DNA from: Pseudomonas sp. R4-35-07
GTDB taxonomy: Bacteria > Pseudomonadota > Gammaproteobacteria > Pseudomonadales > Pseudomonadaceae
Length of the DNA: 64,000 bases
Assembly: GCF_003852235.1 (NCBI RefSeq)
Contig: NZ_CP027732.1
Span: 1,426,001 to 1,490,000 of the forward strand
Reading direction: 5' to 3'
A program made the position numbers and the translations under genes. The notes below the pieces were generated by a model that was given only the letters and a program-made list of their open reading frames with translations, searched no databases and was not told the DNA's origin. Position 1 is the first letter of the stretch; the number at the start of each line of letters is the position of its first letter. Shown piece after piece: positions 20,710 through 29,900 of the stretch.

Positions 20710-21207
20710 TTACCACCAATACTTTCCAAAATTTTCCGGATTGGCCCAGAAGCGAGCGTTGAGCCAGTCCGGCACTTGTTTATAGTCAAGCAGATCGTAG
20801 GTAAACAGCGTCAGCACTTGCTCATCACGCTGGAAACGCTCACTGGCTTGCAACGCCAGGGAGAAAAAGTCGGTTTCCTTCCAGGCGCAGGCATCCATGT
20901 CCACCAGCACCGCGATGCGGCTGGCATTGAGGTTACGGATACCGCCCAATAACCTCAGACCCAGGGGTTTGGGCAGGTATTCAAGGCAATCGACCACCAG
21001 CGCCAGGTCAAAACGCTGCGCCGCCAGGTCGGCAGGCAGTGGCCCGGGCTGCGCAACACTGACGAGCACATCGGGGTGCGCTGTTTTAAACGCATCCAGT
21101 GCCGGGAAGTGGCTGGCGCCCAACAGCAGCAGGCGTTTGGGAGCGTGCAGGTCCAACAGCGCAGCCAACGCTTGCTGGGGCGTACGGGCAGAAATTCCAG
21201 CGGTCAT
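20710..21207 (-). CDS. DUF6231-like protein with SAM-methyltransferase-like fold
   Basis: A 165-aa protein resembling pseudomonad proteins of the DUF6231 type. The [16 protein letters not shown] and [14 protein letters not shown] segments look like the first and fourth strands of a Rossmann methyltransferase, but the glycine-rich SAM loop is incomplete (LGASHF instead of GxGxG), so catalytic activity is doubtful. First gene of the SEC-C/LEA operon. Confidence 0.7.
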   Translation of the reverse strand: MTAGISARTPQQALAALLDLHAPKRLLLLGASHFPALDAFKTAHPDVLVSVAQPGPLPADLAAQRFDLALVVDCLEYLPKPLGLRLLGGIRNLNASRIAVLVDMDACAWKETDFFSLALQASERFQRDEQVLTLFTYDLLDYKQVPDWLNARFWANPENFGKYWW

Positions 21208-21391
21208 CGCAGATCCTCACATCAGGACCGTAGAGACTAGCGCGCCTGGGCGTGCGGGCCTAGAGCATCCGGGTAATACCGCCGGCACTTGAGTCGTTGC
21301 GTGCGAAGTTTTTTGATCCTTCACTGGCAAAGCGCCTGCAGAAGTCGTTACTGTGCGTCCAAAGAAAAATTTGAAAACACTCGGGAGCCCC

Positions 21392-22153
21392 ATGATGCGT
21401 AAGGTTTTTCTGCTGGCCCTGTTGGTCAGCCCCGTTGCCCTGGCCCAGAGTGTCAGTGTCGAAACCAACTCGTTGATGCGCCTGCCCAGCAGCACCAGCG
21501 TGTTGCAACTGGAGCGCCTGGACGTGGCGGACTACGGCACCCTGCTGATTCCGGCCACCATCAGTCAGATCGCGGTGGAGCAACTGCATCTGGGGCGTGA
21601 CGCGCGCATCGCCATTGTTCCTGGCAATACTGCGCTGCAGTTGCAGGTGCGCCAGGCTCAACTGGAGCACGGCAGCCAGATCACCTCCCGCGGCGCACCC
21701 GGCACTCATGAAAAACCGGCCAAAGCCGGGCGTGACCTGACCTTGCGTATTAATTCACTGACGGCCGAAGAACTGTCGGTGGATGCCCGTGGTGGCGCCG
21801 GCGCCCAAGGGTACGCGGGCCTGGATGGTGCCAATGGCGTCGACCCGGGTTGCACCTGGGGTTCGGCCGGACGCGGGTTCAATGGCGATAACGGCGGCGA
21901 TGGGTTGCCGGGGGCGTCGGGGGCGGCGGTGCGTATTGAGCTGGCTCAGGATTTCCCAGGCGACAAGATCAAGGTCTTGGTGGACGGCGGCGCCGGTGGT
22001 TTGGCCGGTGTAGCGGGCAAACCTGGCAAGGGCGGGCAGTCCAAGGGCTGCCTGGTGTACCGCGCCGATGGCGGCGACAAGGGCCGGCCTGGGTTGGAAG
22101 GGCAGCCGGGGCCGGCTGGGCCTGCGGGGTCTGTGACCATTCAACGGCTCTGA
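21392..22153 (+). CDS. Secreted collagen-like (Gly-X-Y) protein
   Basis: A 253-aa exported protein with a signal peptide (MMRKVFLLALLVSPVALA) and a beta-helix-like N-terminal half that gives way to glycine-rich collagen-like runs (GAQGYAGLDGANG, GDNGGDGLPGASG, GDKGRPGLEGQPGPAGPAG). GGGAGCCCC precedes the tandem ATGs (21392, 21395). Such proteins are surface or extracellular structural proteins in other bacteria; its function here is unknown. It stands alone, divergent from the DUF6231 operon. Confidence 0.8.
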   Translation: MMRKVFLLALLVSPVALAQSVSVETNSLMRLPSSTSVLQLERLDVADYGTLLIPATISQIAVEQLHLGRDARIAIVPGNTALQLQVRQAQLEHGSQITSRGAPGTHEKPAKAGRDLTLRINSLTAEELSVDARGGAGAQGYAGLDGANGVDPGCTWGSAGRGFNGDNGGDGLPGASGAAVRIELAQDFPGDKIKVLVDGGAGGLAGVAGKPGKGGQSKGCLVYRADGGDKGRPGLEGQPGPAGPAGSVTIQRL

Positions 22154-22161
22154 AGCGCCGT

Positions 22162-22230
22162 AGCTTCAAGCTTCAAGCTTCAAGTTCAAAGCTGCAAGTT
22201 CAAAGCTTGCAGCTTCAGGCTTGAAGCTTG
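22162..22230. repeat. Heptamer repeat AGCTTCA with palindromic flank
   Basis: AGCTTCA is repeated in tandem, then as variants (AAGCTGCAAG, AAGCTTGCAGCTTCAGGC, TTGAAGCTTG). The whole can fold on itself. It sits between the convergent stop codons of the collagen-like gene and the CopD-like gene and may act as a bidirectional terminator, but I see no T-run. Confidence 0.8.
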
Positions 22231-22239
22231 GCGCTGTGC

Positions 22240-22704
22240 TTAGAACATTGGCCGAGCCGAAGCAATCGCCACCACCACCAACCCCACGATCAGATTGATC
22301 CCCACCAATTTGCGGATCTGCCCCAGCGCCGCCGCGCCCGCCGGCCAGTCCTCAGCCGCCACCGCCGCCTTCAACGCCGGAAACTTCAACGCCTGGATGC
22401 GAATAAACAGCGCCGTCATTACCAGGTACAAGCCCATCATCACTTGCACATAACGCGGTGCGGTTTCAAAGCCGTTGAAGCGCAGGTGCATCAGGCCGAC
22501 GCCGCTGATCGGCAAAATCAGCACCGCCACCCACACCCATACAAAAAAACGTTGAAACACATTTGCCCACAGCTTCAGCCGGGCAGGGCCCTCAAGGGCC
22601 GCCATGGCGGCGGGGCGCAGGATCATCCAGGCGAAAAACATACCGCCGACCCAGATCAGGGCGGCCAATACATGCAGGGTGTAAGCGAGGCTAAACGCGG
22701 TCAT
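22240..22704 (-). CDS. CopD-family integral membrane protein
   Basis: A 154-aa inner-membrane protein with four transmembrane segments. The start (MTAFSLAYTLHVLAALIWVGGMFFAWMIL) carries a His before the first-segment Trp-Val-Gly-Gly, the pattern of CopD-domain proteins, with a second His in GLMHLRF. GGAG precedes the ATG. CopD proteins are linked to copper or haem handling; that link is by family only. Confidence 0.85.
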   Translation of the reverse strand: MTAFSLAYTLHVLAALIWVGGMFFAWMILRPAAMAALEGPARLKLWANVFQRFFVWVWVAVLILPISGVGLMHLRFNGFETAPRYVQVMMGLYLVMTALFIRIQALKFPALKAAVAAEDWPAGAAALGQIRKLVGINLIVGLVVVAIASARPMF

Positions 22705-22803
22705 TGTGGTACTCCGTTCTGCGCGGGATTAATTAGCGGGGTATGATAGCGGCCGATCCGAACCACTGAAAATTTATCCAGCGTTTTTTGCGCCCGACTA
22801 TCC

Positions 22804-24948
22804 ATGATCAGCACTGAACTCAAAACTACGATCCAGGGCGCCTATACGCGTTTTCTCGAAGCCAAGAGCTTGAAACCGCGCTACGGCCAACGCCTGATGA
22901 TCGCCGAAGTGGCGAAAGTCCTCGGGGATATCGACACTGACGACGAGGGCCGCCGTGCGGGCGAACCGGCGGTCGTGGCCGTCGAGGCCGGCACCGGCAC
23001 CGGCAAGACCGTGGCCTACAGCCTGGCTGCGATCCCCACCGCCAAGGCCGCAGGCAAGCGCCTGGTGATCGCTACGGCGACCGTCGCACTGCAGGAGCAG
23101 ATTGTCTACAAAGACCTGCCTGACCTGATGCGCAATAGCGGCTTGAGTTTTACCTTTGCCCTGGCCAAGGGGCGTGGCCGCTACATGTGCCTGTCCAAGC
23201 TCGATGTGTTGCTGCAGGAAGGCCACGCGCAGACCGCTACGGCCTCGCTGTTCGAAGAAGAAGGCTTCAAGATCGAGGTCGATGAGGCCAGCCAGAAGCT
23301 GTTCACCAGCATGATCGAGAAACTCGCGGGCAATAAATGGGACGGTGATCGCGACAGCTGGCCCACCGCCCTGGAGGATTCCGACTGGGCGCGCCTGACC
23401 ACCGACCACAGCCAGTGCACCAACCGCCATTGCCCCAACTTCGGCCAGTGCGCCTTCTACAAGGCCCGCGAAGGTATGGGCAAGGTTGATGTGATCGTCA
23501 CCAACCACGATATGGTGCTTGCCGACCTGGCCCTGGGCGGCGGCGCCGTACTGCCGGACCCGCGCGACACCCTGTACGTGTTCGACGAAGGCCATCACCT
23601 GCCGGACAAGGCCATCGGCCACTTCGCCCATTACACGCGCCTGCGCTCTACCGCCGACTGGCTGGAAACCACCGCCAAGAACCTCACCAAGCTGCTGGCC
23701 CAGCATCCGCTGCCCGGTGACCTGGGCAAGCTGATCGAACAGGTGCCCGAGCTGGCTCGGGAGATCAAGACCCAGCAGCAGTTCATGTTCAGCGCCTGCG
23801 AGCAGGTGGCCGACTTCAAGCCCGGCGAAGACGTGGAAGGCCGTGAGCGGCCGCGTCACCGGTTTGTTGGCGGGATGATTCCCGAGCATATGCGCGAAAT
23901 GGGCATTGAACTGAAAAAAGGCTTTTCACGCCTGACCGACCTGTTCACCCGTCTTACGGACTTGCTCAAGGAAGGCATGGATGGCGAGGTCAATATCGGC
24001 ATCGCCAGCAACCAGGCCGAAGAGTGGTACCCGCTGTTCGGTAGCCTGCTGTCCCGCGCCCAGGGCAACTGGGAGTTGTGGACCGCCTTTACCGTCGAAG
24101 ACCCGGAAGACAACCCGCCCATGGCGCGTTGGCTGACCTTGTCGGAAAGCGGTGCGCTGTTCGATATCGAGGTCAATGCCAGCCCGATCCTGGCCGCCGA
24201 AATGCTGCGCCGCAACCTGTGGAACGTGGCCTACGGCTGCCTGGTGACGTCGGCCACGCTGACCGCCCTTGGCACCTTCGACCGCTTCCGCATGCGCGCC
24301 GGCCTGCCGAAAAAGGCCGTCACTGCGGTGGTGCCGAGCCCGTTCCACCACGCCGACGCCGGCGTGCTGCGGGTGCCCGACCTCAAGGCCGACCCAAGGG
24401 ACGCGCCGGCGCACACGGCGGCGATCATCCGCGACCTGCCCGGATTGGTGGAAGGCTCGCGGGGCACCCTGGTGCTGTTTTCGTCGCGCAAGCAGATGCA
24501 GGACGTGTTTGACGGCCTTGATCGCGACTGGCGTAAACAGGTGTTTATCCAGGGCAACCTGTCCAAGCAGGAAACCTTGAACAAGCACAAGGCGCGGGTC
24601 GATGGCGGTGATTCCAGCGTGTTGTTCGGCCTGGCGAGCTTTGCCGAGGGCGTGGACTTGCCCGGCGCCTACTGCGAACACGTGGTGATCGCCAAGATCC
24701 CGTTCTCGGTGCCGGACGATCCGGTTGAGGCCGCGCTGGCCGAATGGATCGAAGCCCGAGGCGGCAACCCATTCATGGAAATTTCGGTACCCGATGCTTC
24801 ACTGAAACTGGTGCAGGCCTGCGGGCGCTTGCTGCGCACCGAGCAGGACCGGGGCACCATCACTTTGCTCGATCGCCGCCTGGTCACCCAGCGCTATGGC
24901 AAGGCCATCCTGAATGCCTTGCCGCCGTTCAGGCGCGAAATTTCTTAA
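22804..24948 (+). CDS. dinG: ATP-dependent DNA helicase DinG
   Basis: A 714-aa XPD/DinG-family 5'-3' helicase that unwinds R-loops and D-loops. Walker A is GTGTGKT, the DEAH box is VFDEGHHL, and four cysteines (CLSK, then CTNRHC and FGQC) make the Fe-S cluster. The C-terminus has the VVIAKIPFSVPDDP and QACGRLLRTEQDRGTI motifs, the latter motif VI. Length is normal. Divergent from the CopD-like gene. Confidence 0.96.
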   Translation: MISTELKTTIQGAYTRFLEAKSLKPRYGQRLMIAEVAKVLGDIDTDDEGRRAGEPAVVAVEAGTGTGKTVAYSLAAIPTAKAAGKRLVIATATVALQEQIVYKDLPDLMRNSGLSFTFALAKGRGRYMCLSKLDVLLQEGHAQTATASLFEEEGFKIEVDEASQKLFTSMIEKLAGNKWDGDRDSWPTALEDSDWARLTTDHSQCTNRHCPNFGQCAFYKAREGMGKVDVIVTNHDMVLADLALGGGAVLPDPRDTLYVFDEGHHLPDKAIGHFAHYTRLRSTADWLETTAKNLTKLLAQHPLPGDLGKLIEQVPELAREIKTQQQFMFSACEQVADFKPGEDVEGRERPRHRFVGGMIPEHMREMGIELKKGFSRLTDLFTRLTDLLKEGMDGEVNIGIASNQAEEWYPLFGSLLSRAQGNWELWTAFTVEDPEDNPPMARWLTLSESGALFDIEVNASPILAAEMLRRNLWNVAYGCLVTSATLTALGTFDRFRMRAGLPKKAVTAVVPSPFHHADAGVLRVPDLKADPRDAPAHTAAIIRDLPGLVEGSRGTLVLFSSRKQMQDVFDGLDRDWRKQVFIQGNLSKQETLNKHKARVDGGDSSVLFGLASFAEGVDLPGAYCEHVVIAKIPFSVPDDPVEAALAEWIEARGGNPFMEISVPDASLKLVQACGRLLRTEQDRGTITLLDRRLVTQRYGKAILNALPPFRREIS

Positions 24949-25037
24949 GCCACCGTGGGCGAATTCGTCCACTGCGTGGTCTATCTCACTGTATGTCATC
25001 AGGCCAGCCATCGGCCGTTTGGGAGAACCTTGTTCGT

Positions 25038-27347
25038 ATGATTCGCACGCTGCCCGCTCTTTTTGCCCTGCTGTTCGCTGCGCCCTTGATGGCCGCACCG
25101 GCCGGGCAACAAACTCTGTTCAACTTCGTCCGGCCCGCCGATGTGGTCAAGGTGGCGACCCAGGACGCCAGCCTGCCGCAATACAACGCCGAACAAACCC
25201 CCGAAGGCGAGGTGCTGCGCCGCATCACCTTCAACCCGGCGGCCGAGCCGAGCCTGGTGCTCAGCCCGCAAACGGGCGTGTGGGACTGGTCGCAATCGGG
25301 CGCCATGAGCCTGCGTATCCAGAGCGCCATGAACTGGGCGTTGACCCTCTACGTAAAGGTACAAAGTGCCGACGGTAAAACCCTGTTCAGCCGCATCGAC
25401 TTGCCGGCCGGCCCGGCCCAGACCTTGCTGGTGCCGCTGCAAGCCCACTCGCCGCTGAGCCAGGGCATGAAGGCCGGCCCGCCGATGCCGATGACGGTGG
25501 ACGGCCAGCGTGTGTTGCTGGCTGCCAGCGCCGGGGACATCGACCGCAGCCAGGTGGTGTCGGTGACGCTGTCGATGATCAAACCGAATGCCGCCCAAAG
25601 CATCCTGCTGGAGCGCTTTGGCGTGCAGGACAGCGAGCCGGTGATGAAAGCTGCCTACAGCGAACTGGTGGACGCTTACGGCCAGTCCACCCGCGCGCGC
25701 TGGCCGGAAAAAGTCAGCAACGACGAGCAGCTCAAGGCTGTGGCGGCCAAGGAGCAACAACAACTGAAGGTGTGGCTTGCCGAGCGGGACAAATCCTCCC
25801 TGGATCAGTACGGCGGCTGGAACAAGGGCCCGGCGTTCGACGCCAGCGGCTTCTTCCGCACTGAAAAGCGCGACGGTCGCTGGTATCTGGTCACACCGCA
25901 AGGCCATCCGTTCTACTCGCTGGGTGTCAACACCGTGGCCCCGGACAACAGCCAGACCTACGTGGCCGGGCGTGAGTGGATGTTTGCGGCGCTGCCCAAG
26001 GCCGGCGAGCCCTTCGACAAGTATTACGGCAGCGGCGATAACCGCACCGGCAACGGCGCGGGCGAGGGGCGTGGTTTTGGCGCAGGGCGTTGGTATGATT
26101 TTTATGGCGCCAATCTGCAGCGCACCTATGGCACTGAAACCGGCACCGACGGTTTCGACCAGAAGCGCTGGGTGACCCACACCCTTGATCGCCTGCAAGC
26201 CTGGGGCTTCAACACCGTCGGCAACTGGAGCGATCCGGACCTGGCCACGGCCGACCGCGTGCCCTACACCTTGCCGCTGTCGATTGTGGGTGACTACGCC
26301 AGCATCAGCACCGGCACCGACTGGTGGGGCGGCATGCCTGACCCGTTCGACCCACGTTTTGCCATGGCCACTGAACGCGCCGTGGCCATTGCCGCTCGCG
26401 ATCATCGCGACGACCCGTGGCTGATCGGCTTCTTTGCCGACAACGAACTGGCCTGGGCCGGCCCTGGCGGCGATGCAAAATCCCGTTACGCCCTGGCCTA
26501 CGGCACCCTGCGCATGACCACCGACGTACCGGCCAAGCGTGCCTTCCTCAAGCAACTGCGCGACAAATACCGCAATGAGGAAGGTCTGTCGAAAGCCTGG
26601 GGCATCCACCTGGCCGGCTGGGAACTGATGGAAGACCCTGGCTTCGAGCCGCCTATGCCTGACCCGGAGCATCCCGAAATCGAGGCTGACTTCAAGTATT
26701 TCCAGAAGACCTTCGCCGACGCTTACTTCAAGACCATTTCCGATTCGCTGAAATGGCACGCGCCCAACCAGTTGCTGCTGGGTGGGCGTTATGCGGTGAG
26801 CACCCCCGAAGCCGTGGCAGCCTGTGCCCAGTACTGCGATGTGCTGAGCTTCAACATGTACACCCTCAAGCCCCAGGACGGTTATGACTTCGCCGCCCTG
26901 CGTGCACTCGACAAGCCGGTACTGATCACCGAATTCAATTTTGGCTCGACCGACCGTGGCCCGTTCTGGGGCGGCGTCACCCAATTGGCCGCCGAAGAAG
27001 AGCGTGGCGCGGCGTACGCGGCCTTCCTCAAGCAAGCCATGGCGGAGCCGTCGATTGTCGGCGTGCACTGGTTCCAGTACCTGGACCAGCCGGTGACCGG
27101 GCGCTTGCTGGACGGTGAAAACGGTCACTTCGGCCTCGTTGGTATTACCGACGTGCCCTTTCAGGGCTTTGTCGACAGCGTGCGCAAAAGCAATCTCGCG
27201 GCGGTCGACCAGTTGGGTAAGGCGGCCGAAAAGGCCAAGGCGGCCGGCGCGGCGCGCGAGAGCGAGGGCGGCCGGGCGGGCCAGGCCGGCAAAGACGCAG
27301 GCCAGGGCGCCGGGCACGCCGGCGGGCACTCCGCAAATGGGCATTGA
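25038..27347 (+). CDS. Secreted GH50-like glycoside hydrolase (beta-agarase type)
   Basis: A 769-aa exported protein: signal peptide MIRTLPALFALLFAAPLMA, an N-terminal beta-sandwich, and a clan GH-A barrel. The acid/base glutamate is Glu470 in FFADNELAW and the nucleophile is Glu632 in VLITEFNFG, the standard GH-A pair. Overall pattern fits GH50-type beta-agarase/galactanase annotations. A low-complexity Ala/Gly tail (residues 720 onward) is unusual. In soil pseudomonads the natural substrate is unlikely to be agar; galactan or exopolysaccharide is possible. ATG at 25038 begins the signal peptide. Confidence 0.82.
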   Translation: MIRTLPALFALLFAAPLMAAPAGQQTLFNFVRPADVVKVATQDASLPQYNAEQTPEGEVLRRITFNPAAEPSLVLSPQTGVWDWSQSGAMSLRIQSAMNWALTLYVKVQSADGKTLFSRIDLPAGPAQTLLVPLQAHSPLSQGMKAGPPMPMTVDGQRVLLAASAGDIDRSQVVSVTLSMIKPNAAQSILLERFGVQDSEPVMKAAYSELVDAYGQSTRARWPEKVSNDEQLKAVAAKEQQQLKVWLAERDKSSLDQYGGWNKGPAFDASGFFRTEKRDGRWYLVTPQGHPFYSLGVNTVAPDNSQTYVAGREWMFAALPKAGEPFDKYYGSGDNRTGNGAGEGRGFGAGRWYDFYGANLQRTYGTETGTDGFDQKRWVTHTLDRLQAWGFNTVGNWSDPDLATADRVPYTLPLSIVGDYASISTGTDWWGGMPDPFDPRFAMATERAVAIAARDHRDDPWLIGFFADNELAWAGPGGDAKSRYALAYGTLRMTTDVPAKRAFLKQLRDKYRNEEGLSKAWGIHLAGWELMEDPGFEPPMPDPEHPEIEADFKYFQKTFADAYFKTISDSLKWHAPNQLLLGGRYAVSTPEAVAACAQYCDVLSFNMYTLKPQDGYDFAALRALDKPVLITEFNFGSTDRGPFWGGVTQLAAEEERGAAYAAFLKQAMAEPSIVGVHWFQYLDQPVTGRLLDGENGHFGLVGITDVPFQGFVDSVRKSNLAAVDQLGKAAEKAKAAGAARESEGGRAGQAGKDAGQGAGHAGGHSANGH

Positions 27348-27429
27348 TTCGTCGTTGATGGGTTCACAAAACCCCTAATGGCTGGAACAATGTCGGCCAC
27401 TTTTCATGATGTTTTTCGAGGTCGCTCAG

Positions 27430-28575
27430 GTGCAGATTCAGGGTCATTACGAGCTCCAGTTCGAAGCGGTACGTGAAGCGTTCGCCGCATTGTTCGATGA
27501 CCCTCAGGAGCGCGGCGCCGGGCTTTGCATCCAGGTCGGCGGCGAGACGGTCGTCGACCTGTGGGCCGGCACCGCCGACAAGGACGGCGCCGAAGCCTGG
27601 CACAGCGACACGATCGTCAACCTGTTCTCTTGCACCAAGACCTTCACTGCGGTCGCTGCGCTGCAACTGGTGGCCGAAGGCAAGCTGAAGCTGGACGCGC
27701 CCGTGGCCGAGTACTGGCCGGAATTCGCGGCGGCGGGCAAGGAATCCATCACCCTGCGCCAGTTGCTCTGCCACCAGGCCGGGTTGCCGGCGATCCGCGA
27801 GATGCTGCCCGCCGAAGCCCTGTACGACTGGCAACTGATGGTCGATACCCTGGCGGCCGAAGCGCCGTGGTGGACACCCGGCCAGGGTCACGGCTACGAG
27901 GCGATCACTTATGGCTGGCTGGTCGGTGAGCTGCTGCGCCGTGCTGACGGGCGCGGGCCCGGAGAGTCCATTGTGGCGCGGGTGGCGCGGCCATTGGGAT
28001 TGGATTTTCACGTCGGCCTGGCGGACGAAGAATTTTATCGTGTCGCCCATATAGCTCGCAGCAAAGGCAATATGGGCGATGCCGCGGCACAACGGTTACT
28101 TCAAGTAATGATGCGTGAACCCACGGCCATGACTACCCGTGCATTTGCCAACCCACCGTCTATTCTGACCAGCACTAATAAACCCGAGTGGCGGCGTATG
28201 CAGCAACCGGCGGCAAATGGTCACGGGAATGCACGGAGCCTGGCCGGGTTTTATAGCGGTTTATTGGACGGTAGTTTGCTCGAAAGCGACATGCTCGAAC
28301 AATTGACCCGTGAACACAGTATTGGCCCGGATAAAACCTTATTGACCCAAACCCGTTTCGGCCTGGGTTGCATGTTGGACCAACCGCAGTTGCCCAATGC
28401 GACATTCGGCCTTGGCCCGCGCGCCTTTGGGCATCCCGGGGCAGGGGGCTCGGTAGGATTTGCCGACCCTGAGCATGATGTAGCGTTCGGTTTCGTGACT
28501 AATACCCTGGGGCCCTATGTACTTATGGACCCACGTGCGCAGAAGTTGGTCGGAATATTGGCCGGTTGTCTATAA
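27430..28575 (+). CDS. Class C beta-lactamase-family serine hydrolase (EstB-like)
   Basis: A 381-aa alpha/beta serine hydrolase. The catalytic SxxK is Ser67-Cys-Thr-Lys70 (LFSCTKTF); the Tyr motif lies in YEAITYGWLVGE. The C-terminal GHPGAGGSVGFAD is the third motif. The GTG at 27430 is chosen because GAGGT lies 7 bp upstream and the protein then begins VQIQGHYELQFEAV, as in homologues. An ATG at 27406 is possible. Likely an esterase or D-Ala-peptidase-like enzyme rather than a lactamase. The last third (from about 28020) uses more TTA and ATA codons than its neighbours. Confidence 0.85.
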   Translation: MQIQGHYELQFEAVREAFAALFDDPQERGAGLCIQVGGETVVDLWAGTADKDGAEAWHSDTIVNLFSCTKTFTAVAALQLVAEGKLKLDAPVAEYWPEFAAAGKESITLRQLLCHQAGLPAIREMLPAEALYDWQLMVDTLAAEAPWWTPGQGHGYEAITYGWLVGELLRRADGRGPGESIVARVARPLGLDFHVGLADEEFYRVAHIARSKGNMGDAAAQRLLQVMMREPTAMTTRAFANPPSILTSTNKPEWRRMQQPAANGHGNARSLAGFYSGLLDGSLLESDMLEQLTREHSIGPDKTLLTQTRFGLGCMLDQPQLPNATFGLGPRAFGHPGAGGSVGFADPEHDVAFGFVTNTLGPYVLMDPRAQKLVGILAGCL

Positions 28576-28718
28576 ACCCCTTGCTGTTTCACAATTTTTT
28601 GTTACAAAGACACGTATAAGAAGACGCTGAACGCAATGATGTAACTTCAATGTTCTTTAAGCGTCGGTTTAACGGGGCACCTGGCCCCCCTGGTTTTTTC
28701 TCATTTTGTGGATATCTC

Positions 28719-29873
28719 ATGTTATCGAACAAGTCCTTGGCACTGGCGCTGTGCCTCACTATTACCGGCTGTGCACAAACACCACAGAATGATGCCGAAG
28801 GTGGGCACTGGTGGTCATTTGGGACCGATAAGGCTGCTACCAAGGACGCAGTGACCCAAACCGACGCCAAGCCGGACGCCAAGCCCGCTGCCGGCGCCAA
28901 GGATGCCGCGCCTGTTGCCACTGCCGCAGCGCCTGCTCCGGCAGCCAAGACTGACACAGGCTCCAGCTGGTGGCCATTCTCCACCAAGAGCGCCGACGAA
29001 AAGGCCGCCGAAGCCAAGGCCGACCTGAAAGCTGACCTCAAGGCCGCAACCCCGGCTCCGGACGGTGCTCCGGTCGTGGCCAAGACCGATACCGAAGCCC
29101 ACTGGTGGTGGCCGTTCGATACCAAGCCAAAGCCGCTGGCCAAGGTCGATGTGACCAACGTGCCGATGCCTGATCCGAAAATCACCCAGGCCTGGTTGGA
29201 CGATTATGAGCCGCGCCTGCGTGCCGCCATCAAGGACAGCAACCTGCAATTGGAACGTCGTGACAACGTGCTGGTAGTGATTGCCCCAGTGGACGGCTCC
29301 TACAACCCGAAACGTCCAGCGATGCTGCTGCCGGTGACCCTGGGCCCGTTCACTCGCGTCGCCAAGGCCGTCGAAGCGGATCCAAAGACCGCCGTACTGG
29401 TGCTGGGCCACGTCGATGCCACCGGTAGCGCGCCGGCCAGCCAGGCGCTGAGCAAGGAGCGTGCGCAGTCGATTGCCTCGATTTTCAGCCTCAGCGGTTT
29501 GAAGCAGGATCGCCTGATGCTGCGTGGCATGGGCGACCTGATGCCGCGTGCCGCCAACGACAGTTCCCAGGGCCGTGCGCTGAATCGTCGCATGGAAATC
29601 ATGTTCACTCAGCGTACAACTATGTTGGCGCTGCTGAACAAGTACAACTCGGGCAAGACCCCGCCTGTGGCGGAAATGGTTGCCGTGCAGGATGTTCCCG
29701 CACCGGCCCCGGCGGTAAAAGCCCCTGCGAAGAAAGCGCCAGCCAAGAAGGCCGCCGCCAAGCCAGCTGCTAAAGCCGCAAAAAAAGCCCCGGCCAAACC
29801 GGCTGCAAAGAAACCGGCTCCGGCCAAGGCCAAGGCTGCTGCACCGGCGAGTAACGACCAGGCGAAAAACTGA
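28719..29873 (+). CDS. OmpA-domain lipoprotein with WW repeats and histone-like tail
   Basis: A 384-aa outer-membrane-type lipoprotein. The lipobox is LTITGC. The N-terminal third has three related Trp repeats (GGHWWSFGTDK, GSSWWPFSTK, EAHWWWPFDTK) separated by Ala/Lys/Asp spacers. An OmpA-like peptidoglycan domain follows (VLGHVDATGSAPASQALSKERAQ, then the NRRMEIMF end). The last 60 or so residues are an Ala/Lys/Pro tail resembling histone H1 or AlgP. ATG at 28719 begins the lipoprotein signal. Role probably envelope anchoring; the purpose of the Trp repeats is unknown. Confidence 0.85.
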   Translation: MLSNKSLALALCLTITGCAQTPQNDAEGGHWWSFGTDKAATKDAVTQTDAKPDAKPAAGAKDAAPVATAAAPAPAAKTDTGSSWWPFSTKSADEKAAEAKADLKADLKAATPAPDGAPVVAKTDTEAHWWWPFDTKPKPLAKVDVTNVPMPDPKITQAWLDDYEPRLRAAIKDSNLQLERRDNVLVVIAPVDGSYNPKRPAMLLPVTLGPFTRVAKAVEADPKTAVLVLGHVDATGSAPASQALSKERAQSIASIFSLSGLKQDRLMLRGMGDLMPRAANDSSQGRALNRRMEIMFTQRTTMLALLNKYNSGKTPPVAEMVAVQDVPAPAPAVKAPAKKAPAKKAAAKPAAKAAKKAPAKPAAKKPAPAKAKAAAPASNDQAKN

Positions 29874-29900
29874 TCCGTTGAACCAGAAGGATAACGCCGC

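Noticed and set aside
24999..27344. A 781-codon open frame antisense to the GH50-like gene
   Set aside because: It is a shadow frame in high-GC DNA; the sense strand has a signal peptide and catalytic motifs.
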